From G965240365 sp965240365 (GTDB taxonomy: Bacteria; Pseudomonadota; Gammaproteobacteria; Eutrophobiales; Eutrophobiaceae): a DNA stretch of 64,000 nt. The notes under the pieces were generated by a model that had not been told where the DNA came from, made no database searches, and saw nothing but the letters and a program-made list of their open reading frames with translations. The stretch is from NCBI GenBank assembly GCA_965240365.1, contig OZ251218.1, positions 2,480,001 to 2,544,000 of the forward strand, given 5' to 3'. This document shows positions 57,511 to 64,000 of the stretch, piece by piece; within the stretch, counting starts at the first letter, position 1, and each line of letters begins with the position of its first letter. Position numbers and translations under genes: made by a program.

Positions 57511-59317
57511 TTGTTTGCCGGCTGTAATCCGCCGTCAGCGGCAACCTCACGATGACAACCTGACCCGGATTCGGGCGCCCCGCCCCGGCCGGCGGAGCGA
57601 TTTCGAGCGCGCCGTTCAATGCCATAAGCCGCTCATTCAGCCCGCTCAGGCCATAGCCCCCGGCGCGGTTATTGGCCGCCATGCCGCAACCATCGTCCGC
57701 CACCCTAACTCGCGCTTCCGTGGCAGACAGCCCGACGCTGACCACGATCACCTTGGGCCGGCCATGGCGGACGGCATTGTGCACGAGTTCCTGGATGGCG
57801 CGGTAGATAATGATGGCATAATTATCGGGCAGGCGGTCAATATCGGGATCGAGCGTCAGGCGGCATTCAATGCCGGATTGCTTGAGCTTGAACAAGTCAA
57901 TGCAATGCTCGATTGCGACCCTGAGACCGAAGGTATCCAGCGCCTCCGGGCGCAGGCGGCCAATCAGCGAGTGCATGGCGGTATGCAGCCGATCCACCAG
58001 GCGCTGCGTCTCGGCGGACAGCCGCGCGGCCTCGGTATCAGTCCCGATGCGGTTGGCGACCAAGCGGGTATTGATGCCGATGGCCGTGATCAACTGACCA
58101 AACTCATCGTGCAGCTCATGCGCGATGGCGCGGTAATTGTCTTCATGCTGACTGGCCAGTTTGCCGGCCAGCCGCCGTATTTCCATGTTCTTTTGGCCGA
58201 GCGCCTCAGTGCGCTCCGCCACCCGCCGTTCCAGTCCGGCCCGCTCGCTGGCCAGTTCACGCCAGGCCTCGGCCCTGCCCAGATGGCTTAGATAACGGCG
58301 ATAACTGTTTTGAAAATAAAACCAGCCGAGCAAGACCGACAGGCAAATCAAGGCGGCCGCCTGCGCCAGATCCCGGCCCGGCAGGCCGTTATCGGCCTCC
58401 AGCACCAGCCGGAACGGTTGGCCGAAATCATCCAGTTGCCGCCGAAAGACCCGCTTTCCAAGCCGGATCGCATAGTCCGGCCGGCGGCCGGCCGCGCTGG
58501 ATTCGGTAATCTCGCCGCCTTCGGCATCCCGATACGTGAGCTGGGCCGCCGCCTCGGGCAATGCCTCGCCGGCAAAGCGTAGTAATTCATCGGTCTTGAT
58601 CAGGATAGAGACCGTACTGCTGTCAATATCCGCGCCACTGCCGGGGTCAAAGTCGGGGATCGGCTCCAGCGCCTGATATAACACATAGCCACGCCCGCCC
58701 TCGGCCAGGGTAAAGGGCCGGGTGGCCACGGCCCGGCCCGAACGGATCGAGGCGATCAGCGCCTGTCTCAAAAACGGAACGGCAAACTGGTCCAGTCCCA
58801 GCACCTGCTTGACCTCAGGATTGATCGATTCGCCGAACACGGTTGGGTAATAGGAGGCGGCTGGGGCCGCCCGGTGGAAGCGGCGGGTGTCTTCGTAGGT
58901 AAAATCCTTGATCTCGAAACCGGTCTGGCCCTGCTCGCGCTGACGCTGTTCAAAGGCATTCCGTCCGGTAGCCGGCACATATTGCTGAAACCCGATCGAA
59001 TAAATATGCGGATAGGCCCGCCGCATCTCGGCGGTATAGCGCCGGATCACGGGCGAATCACCGGCCAGGCGCAGCATGGCGGCAAAGCCCTCCAGCACTG
59101 TTTCATTGATGCTGATTTTCTCTTTTACCGAGTCATAGGCCAGGGTCGCCTGCCCGGTAAACAGCCGCCGGTTCTCGGCCAGCCGCAGATAAACCAGGGC
59201 CAGCACCAACAGCGCCGTAACCGCGAGCCACAGCACCAGCATTAACCACGCCCGCGGGCGGGATGTTATATAGCGGCCAAAACGGATCGGGGGATCCGGG
59301 TCTGTCGCGGCATTCAT
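57479..59317 (-). CDS. Sensor histidine kinase with CHASE-type periplasmic domain
   Basis: This 612-residue membrane kinase has helix 1 (LMLVLWLAVTALLVLALVYL, about 24-44), a periplasmic CHASE-like domain (about 75-270; FQQYVPATGRNAFEQRQRE), helix 2 (AAALICLSVLLGWFYF), a coiled coil, a HisKA_3 phospho-acceptor motif (AHELHDEFGQLI) and a HATPase domain (ELVHNAVRHG, DDGCGMA, GYGLSGLNERL). This is the NarX/DegS-like type that pairs with LuxR-family regulators such as the one downstream. The ATG at 59317 is chosen because GAGAGGAG lies 11 bases upstream; an in-frame ATG at 59425 is less likely. The signal sensed is unknown. Confidence 0.92.
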   Translation of the reverse strand: MNAATDPDPPIRFGRYITSRPRAWLMLVLWLAVTALLVLALVYLRLAENRRLFTGQATLAYDSVKEKISINETVLEGFAAMLRLAGDSPVIRRYTAEMRRAYPHIYSIGFQQYVPATGRNAFEQRQREQGQTGFEIKDFTYEDTRRFHRAAPAASYYPTVFGESINPEVKQVLGLDQFAVPFLRQALIASIRSGRAVATRPFTLAEGGRGYVLYQALEPIPDFDPGSGADIDSSTVSILIKTDELLRFAGEALPEAAAQLTYRDAEGGEITESSAAGRRPDYAIRLGKRVFRRQLDDFGQPFRLVLEADNGLPGRDLAQAAALICLSVLLGWFYFQNSYRRYLSHLGRAEAWRELASERAGLERRVAERTEALGQKNMEIRRLAGKLASQHEDNYRAIAHELHDEFGQLITAIGINTRLVANRIGTDTEAARLSAETQRLVDRLHTAMHSLIGRLRPEALDTFGLRVAIEHCIDLFKLKQSGIECRLTLDPDIDRLPDNYAIIIYRAIQELVHNAVRHGRPKVIVVSVGLSATEARVRVADDGCGMAANNRAGGYGLSGLNERLMALNGALEIAPPAGAGRPNPGQVVIVRLPLTADYSRQTSDETTQDTTG

Positions 59318-59423
59318 CTGAGTCAGTTCTCCTCTCAGTGGTTTGTTAAAGCGGCAAGCGGGTTTTGCTGTCATTCCGGCCGGCATAAATGGCGCAATAC
59401 TAATCCGGCCAATCACGGCCGGC

Positions 59424-59579
59424 AATGGAAATTTTTCTTACATTCAGAGGCATACCCGATCACTATAAGCGCAATTCTTATGAAAAAACAGACCTGTCTT
59501 ATATTCAAACAGCCAGACTCACACCAAGTTTATAATGATTTACTGAACACTTATCAGGAATGCAACGGGGGCACATGCC
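59424..59579 (+). promoter_or_regulatory. Shared leader/promoter, copy B
   Basis: It matches the leader at 54091-54249 over its whole length. TATAAT is at 59531-59536. The ribosome site is weaker than in copy A (GGGGGC instead of AGGAGG). Confidence 0.6.
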
Positions 59580-59939
59580 ATGCGCACAGAAACTCATTAT
59601 CATAAGCACACATCAAAGCACGTGGTACAAAACGTCAGAGCTTTGTTAAAGGCGTATCTATTATCCAACGCCGTTCATGAAAGAGGCTCTACCAACTGGC
59701 GCTATGATGAACGCCAGTTTAATAACCTCATTAGAAGGCTGAAACACGCATACCATCACACGTATGACAAAAGAGGCTTGTTGCACAAGTTTATTGATTA
59801 TGACAATACCTACAAAATAATCGTTGATGTGCCAACCAAAGATCGCAATGTCTATCTGTCGCTGTCGTCTATAGATTTAAAAAGGGTAATTTTCAAAGGA
59901 ACATCCCATCGGTCAATACTCTTGCCAACTACGCATTAG
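59580..59939 (+). CDS. Uncharacterised small protein, paralogue B
   Basis: This 119-residue protein is nearly identical to the 54250 protein over the first 98 residues. The TGA that ends copy A (after Val-Asp) is TTA here, so translation runs on through sequence homologous to the untranslated flank of copy A and adds about 20 residues (LKRVIFKGTSHRS...). The tail is therefore probably not an original part of the protein. Function is not recognised. Confidence 0.65.
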   Translation: MRTETHYHKHTSKHVVQNVRALLKAYLLSNAVHERGSTNWRYDERQFNNLIRRLKHAYHHTYDKRGLLHKFIDYDNTYKIIVDVPTKDRNVYLSLSSIDLKRVIFKGTSHRSILLPTTH

Positions 59940-60020
59940 CCTGGTAAGCGCGCTTTAACGTCATTCCGGCCGGTGGCGCTCCCGGCATGGCATACTACAT
60001 CACGAATTTGCCTTGCCATA

Positions 60021-60146
60021 CTACGCATCGCCATGCACCTCGTCCACCAGCCTTCGGGTCGCTTCGTAACAGTCCTCGCAAAAGCCCGCGAAGCCGGCCA
60101 GCAGAGGCCGGTCAGTGGCGCAGAGGGCCAATCCGTATTCCGCCAC
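60021..60146 (-). pseudogene. Possible remnant of a small gene
   Basis: A 41-codon minus-strand frame from a GTG (60144-60146) reads AEYGLALCATDRPLLAGF then GFCEDCYEATRRLVDE and ends HGDA. The matching part in copy A (54680-54750) keeps GFAGFCADCYEA but is then frameshifted. It may be a decayed gene end carried in both copies. Weak evidence only; no ribosome site. Confidence 0.3.
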
Positions 60147-60289
60147 TCACTTCGATAACCAACGCCGCCTAATCGCCGAAAAACAGCGAAAATCTGCGCT
60201 GGATCGTATTGCACGGCCAAACTTCCAGATACCCCGATGGCCAATTTCTGGCCTGCCGGTCTAAAGATAATCAAGTCAATCACAGCAGG

Positions 60290-60442
60290 CAACGGGAATT
60301 TTTTCTGAATCCAGACGCCCGAACTCTATAAGAAAAATTCTTATTCAATTATAGAATTTGTCTTATTTCTAAACTGCAAGATTGATGCTATGTTTATATA
60401 CTCTACTCATAAATCCCTAATCCTAAAATCAGGCAGAAGAGA
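60290..60442 (+). promoter_or_regulatory. Shared leader, diverged copy C
   Basis: It lines up with the leaders A and B at ACTCTATAAG, TTGTCTTATTTCTAAACTGC and TTTATAT before the next gene. The rest of the gap 59940-60289 holds the flank of duplication B and nothing else clear. Confidence 0.5.
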
Positions 60443-60733
60443 ATGATAATACTAAGCTACGGTGGTTCTTTTGATGAACGTAACCTTATACGGCATATCC
60501 GTAAATCTGGAAGAGATTATATTATTCAGGGGCAAGTAATTTGCTCTAAAGCTAATCATCCTAAGCCAAGTTCACTGGATTACTGGCTCAGGCAATTTGG
60601 ACATAATCCTGACACAAAACAGGCGGACAATGATGTGATTGCCTCACTTGTAAAGACGGGCCTATTTCAAGTAAAGCGCAATTTGCGGTGCCCTGACAGC
60701 GGTCAACTATGTAAAGGGCTAGTTTTAGTTTAA
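60443..60733 (+). CDS. Uncharacterised small protein
   Basis: This 96-residue protein (MIILSYGGSFDERNLIRHIR...) has no recognised domain, signal or membrane helix. It has Lys/Arg-rich segments and two Cys near the C-terminus (RCPDSGQLC). A ribosome site (AGAAGAG) is close to the ATG. Its leader is a diverged copy of the one before the duplicated small genes at 54250 and 59580, which suggests shared regulation though the proteins are not alike. The DNA is clearly more AT-rich than most of the window. Confidence 0.6.
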   Translation: MIILSYGGSFDERNLIRHIRKSGRDYIIQGQVICSKANHPKPSSLDYWLRQFGHNPDTKQADNDVIASLVKTGLFQVKRNLRCPDSGQLCKGLVLV

Positions 60734-60747
60734 TTGGATTAATTACT

Positions 60748-62668
60748 ATGCCAAAATTGACTATCATAGTTCGCCTAATCTTTGCCGTGCTTTTTGGCAG
60801 CGCGGGGCTGAGCGCGAGCGCTGATTTGCAAAAAGGACAGGCCGCCTATGAGAGTGGCGATTACGTAACGGCCCTGAGTGTATGGAACCTCTTGCTGAAC
60901 AGGGGAGATGCCAATGTGCACTGATGGGGAAGGTTTTCCACAGGATGATAGGGCGGCGGCTCAGTGGTACACACATGTAGCCGAACAGGGGCATGCCGAT
61001 GCCCAGTTCAGCCTGGGTCTGATGTGCGCCTACGGAAGAGGTGTTCCACAGGATGACAAGGTGGCGCTGCAATGGTACACACGCGCGGCTGAACAGAGGC
61101 ATGCCGCTGCCCAGTTCATTCTGGGTCTGATATACGCTTATGGAAGAGGTGTTCCGAAAGATGACAAGGTGGCGGTGCAATGGTACACACGCGCGGCTGA
61201 ACAGAGGCATGCTGCTGCCCAGTTCTATCTGGGCACAATGTACTTTGGAGGGAAAGGTATTTCACAGGATAACAAGGCGGCGATGCACTGGTTCACATGC
61301 GCGGCCAAACAGGGACATGCCGCTTCCCAGTTTTATCTAGGTGTGATGTACGCTGAAGGGAAAGGTGTTTCACAGGATGACAAGGTGGCGATGCAGTGTT
61401 TCACACGCGCGGCCAAACAGGGACATGCCGCTTCCCAGTTTTATCTGGGTGTGATGTACGCTGAAGGGAAAAGTGTTTCACAGGATGACAAGGCGGCGAT
61501 ACAGTGGTTCACACGCGCGGCCAAACAGGGTTATGCTCAAGCCCAAGCCAATCTAGGTTGGATGTACGGCAAAGGAGAAGGTGTCCCAAAGTATGACAAG
61601 ATGACGATGCTGTGGTACAGACGCGCGGTCAAACCGGCATATGCACAAGCCGAATTTAATCTTGGTGTGATGTACGGTAAAGAAGAAAGTGTTCCACAAT
61701 ATTACAAGGTGGCAGCGCAGTGGTTTACACGCGCGGCCAAACAGGGGCTTGTCCAAGCTCAGACTAATCTGGGTTGGATGTACGAAAATGGCAAGGGTGT
61801 TCCGCAGGATAGCAAGATGGCGACGCAATGGTATAGACACGCGGCCGAACAGGGTTATGCCTGTGCCCAGACTAATTTGGGCTGGATGTATGAAAATAGC
61901 AAAGGTGTTCTACAGAATGATAATGTGGCGGCGCAATGGTATAAACGTGCGGCCGAACAGGGGCATGCCCAAGCCCAAGCTAATCTGGGCTGGATGTACG
62001 AAAATGGCAAGGGTGTTTCACAGGATAACAAGATGGCATTACAGTGGTACACACGCGCGGCCGAACAAGGGCATCCCCAAGCCCAGGTCAATCTGGGCTG
62101 GATGTACGAAAATGGCAAGGGTGTTTCACAAGATAACAAGATGGCGGTGCAGTGGTACACGCGCTCGGCCGAACAAGGGTTTGATGATGGACAGACCAAT
62201 CTGGGCCTGATGTACGAAAATGGAAGAGGCGTTACACAAAACGACAGGACAGCAGCGCAGTGGTATGTACGCGCGGCCAAACAGGGTTATGCCACTGCCC
62301 AGACTAATCTGGGCAAGATGTACGAAAAAGGAAGAGGCGTTCCACAAGATGATAAGACGGCGGTGCAGTGGTACACACGCGCGGCTGAACAGGGACTGCC
62401 CCGTGCCCAGACCAGTCTGGGTGCGATGTATGGTACTGGGAGAGGTGTTCCACAGGATGACGAGGTGGCTGTAAAGTGGTTCAGACTTGCGGCCAAACAG
62501 GGTCATTCTACTGCCCATAACAATCTGGGCGTGATGTACTCTCATGGAAGAGGTGTTCCACAGGATGACAATATGGCGATGCAGTGCTATAGAAACGCAG
62601 CCTTTGAGGGTAATACTCAAGCTTGGCACAATTTGAATTTGAAGATGAGCGAGAAATTGAGAGAGTAG
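60748..62668 (+). pseudogene. Sel1-repeat protein, secreted, frameshifted near the start
   Basis: An ATG at 60748 starts a signal peptide (MPKLTIIVRLIFAVLFGSAG, then LSASA) and the usual Sel1-family N-terminus (LQKGQAAYESGDYVTALSVW), but stops at TGA shortly after GDANVH. From 60908 the +1 frame continues for 586 residues as about 16 Sel1 repeats of 36 residues (AAEQGHA.AQ..LG.MY..G.GVPQDD). The missing link AQ-x3-LGL-M between the two parts is explained by loss of about 23 bases between short ATG repeats, shifting the frame. The cytoplasmic part could still be made from the ATG at 60908 but without a signal peptide. Sel1 proteins bind other proteins at the envelope or in host interaction. 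A sequencing error remains possible. Confidence 0.8.
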
Positions 62669-62750
62669 GAATTGGAAGAATGTATCCAAAAGCAATATAA
62701 GGACTACTGAATTCCAGGTTTGGATCCATCAAATACCGAAGTTGACTTCC

Positions 62751-63554
62751 ATGCTCTGCCTGACTTTTACCATGTTTTTCGGCAGTATATGGTTTAATAA
62801 TGCCGATGCTCGATTTAAGCTGATTGAGATGAAGAAAACAGAATCCGAAGAAGTGTTTGTCGTTAAAACGGTATGTAATGAAAACTCGATTTATCCTTAT
62901 TCTGCGAGTAAAGAAATGTTGATTAACCAAACAGAAGCGCAACAAATAGTCTGCTTTATTTCTTCCTACTTTAATAAAGTATCGAAACAGTACAATTTTA
63001 ACAAATATCCTAAATGGAAATATAATCAATTTAAGCTTAGATTTTCCCAACTGAAACCTACCAACCAGGATATACATGATGCCTTGGTATGGAAATATGG
63101 ACATTGGGGAAAGCCAAATTTTCCTGCGGCACACCGTAAGTTAATATCAGAGGTTCAAGTGTTATGGCCGCAATTTGTCAAAACAAATAACTGCTTTTCA
63201 CCTGTTCATACTTTTCAATGGTGGCAAAGTAAATGGCCCAAAACTAGATACATCACTGTCGCTTTTATTACTCACTTAATTCATCACAAATCGAATATTC
63301 CAATCATTGATCAGCACAATTTTCGAGCGATGAATGATCTGATTTCCGGAGTAAGAAAACACTATAGCTATAAAGAAAAACCATCCTCCTGGCAGGATAT
63401 TATGAATTTAAAAGAGTTTATGGAGACGCTTTTGCCCTTTTTAACAGATGTCGATTTTCCCGAACTGGACAGATTTTTAATGATGTGGGGAAAACATGTA
63501 AAGAAACAAAGTAAACATGTCAAAATAAAAAATTCTTGCTTTGGAAATCAATAA
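62751..63554 (+). CDS. Uncharacterised protein in AT-rich tract
   Basis: This protein of about 267 residues has no family I can name with confidence. Starts at 62751 (with a hydrophobic signal-like MLCLTFTMFFGSIWF) or 62829 (MKKTESEEVF) are both possible; neither has a strong ribosome site. Internal features are WKYGHWGKPNFPAAHRKL, THLIHHKSNIPIIDQHNFRA (recalling HhH/OGG-fold glycosylase-like proteins, but only weakly) and a Lys-rich end. The next gene begins on its stop codon (TAATG), so the pair is coupled. The AT-rich base use suggests horizontal transfer. Confidence 0.55.
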   Translation: MLCLTFTMFFGSIWFNNADARFKLIEMKKTESEEVFVVKTVCNENSIYPYSASKEMLINQTEAQQIVCFISSYFNKVSKQYNFNKYPKWKYNQFKLRFSQLKPTNQDIHDALVWKYGHWGKPNFPAAHRKLISEVQVLWPQFVKTNNCFSPVHTFQWWQSKWPKTRYITVAFITHLIHHKSNIPIIDQHNFRAMNDLISGVRKHYSYKEKPSSWQDIMNLKEFMETLLPFLTDVDFPELDRFLMMWGKHVKKQSKHVKIKNSCFGNQ

Positions 63555-64000
63555 TGTTTAATTGGTTTCAAAAAAAATCTGAAAATGCATGTGTATATAT
63601 GTGCGTAAAAGAACTCAAATGGGATTTGAAAAATAGCACTCCCTTAAGGAGAGCAAAAATTTTAGCTATAGCTCAGTTACTTAGACACAACTTTAGCGAA
63701 ATACCACTATTTCAAGACGCGATTAACAGTCCTTTTAATTGTCCAAGAGAGCAAATGATCACTATCTATGGAGGAATGGAAAATATGCGTAATCTTGCAA
63801 CAATTCAGTTATCCCAATTAAAGAAAACATTTTCCAAATTATTTAAAGAATTCCCTGATGCAATTAGAATTCTTCCATTTGATAAATTTCCTGATGAAAT
63901 GGAAGATCATGTAAAACTTACAAATAAAGCCTTAGAAGTGTGGATGACACTTATTGGATGCAGCTTTGTACCTAATGTAAGAGATGATGTGAGGAAAATC
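63554..64000 (+). CDS. Uncharacterised protein, runs off the window
   Basis: This frame is open for 149 codons from ATG 63554 to the last base with no stop. It shares one base with the upstream stop, so it is coupled. The visible part (MFNWFQKKSENACVYMCVKE...) is soluble, helix-rich and Lys-rich, with no recognised motif. With the upstream gene it forms a two-gene AT-rich unit of unknown role next to Sel1 and small orphan genes. Confidence 0.6.
   Translation, partial: MFNWFQKKSENACVYMCVKELKWDLKNSTPLRRAKILAIAQLLRHNFSEIPLFQDAINSPFNCPREQMITIYGGMENMRNLATIQLSQLKKTFSKLFKEFPDAIRILPFDKFPDEMEDHVKLTNKALEVWMTLIGCSFVPNVRDDVRKI

Larger units (their letters stand above)
59424..60100. repeat. Duplicated segment, copy B
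   Basis: Counterpart of 54091-54750. The downstream flank keeps CATGGCATACT, GCCATGC and CAAAAGCCCGCGAAGCC blocks. A third, diverged copy of only the leader begins near 60290. Confidence 0.85.

Noticed and set aside
61553..62695. Minus-strand open frames within the Sel1 gene
   Set aside because: They are shadows of the 108-base Sel1 repeats read backwards.

Overview
The window looks like chromosomal DNA of a gammaproteobacterium. The coding DNA is GC-rich by eye, and the housekeeping genes and gene orders are typical of that class: gltB-gltD, groES-groEL, cysD-cysN, divergent tesA / ybbA-ybbP, htpX, hisB-hisH, hemF, dtd, rpiA, ilvA, gmk, rpoZ, yicC, rph-rdgB and hemW. I cannot name a genus. 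Intergenic spaces are packed with short palindromic repeats built on GTCATTCC...GGAATGAC, many with CCTGCCTGC/GCAGGCAGG palindromes, and with a second family built on CCGCAGATTACGCAGATT. This recalls genomes such as Neisseria that carry dispersed repeats and phase-variable surface genes.

Layout. 1-5.4 kb: glutamate synthase, a 266-bp MITE-like element, then a cytochrome b561-YceI pair. 5.8-7.9 kb: the groESL operon under a perfect CIRCE operator. 8.2-11.2 kb: a TonB-dependent receptor interrupted by a 25-C tract and flanked by copies of one repeat. 11.4-13.9 kb: sulfate adenylyltransferase, with a degenerate APS-kinase tail on CysN. 14.3-19.0 kb: a defence island with a SIR2-TPR protein and a Vsr / cytosine methyltransferase / DUF4928-type restriction set. 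19.3-24.7 kb: Nudix, tesA, ybbAP and htpX. 25.2-29.0 kb: an autotransporter adhesin whose 5' end carries a 12-G tract, followed by a tandem repeat array. 29.7-43.7 kb: mostly housekeeping genes, with an ExbB/OmpA-type pair and a second TonB receptor paralogous to the first. 43.8-53.9 kb: a DUF262/DUF1524 (GmrSD-like) gene, an RND efflux pair, hemW, a receptor-type Ser/Thr kinase and a GIY-YIG protein. 54.1-60.1 kb: a duplicated small gene with its leader, flanking a GntP permease and a two-component system. 60.3-64 kb: a more AT-rich tract with a small orphan gene, a frameshifted Sel1-repeat gene and two coupled unknown genes, the last running off the window.

The main biological theme is switchable surface proteins. 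Two outer-membrane genes (TonB receptor, autotransporter) contain long C or G homopolymers at their 5' ends. In both, the tract length seen here puts the good upstream start out of frame, so both read as OFF or low. Both are followed directly by roughly 250-260 bp tandem repeats. The second theme is defence and genome plasticity: a SIR2-TPR effector candidate beside a complete-looking restriction-modification set, a lone GmrSD-like enzyme, a MITE, and duplicated small genes sharing an upstream leader. I see no tRNA, rRNA or CRISPR array in the window.
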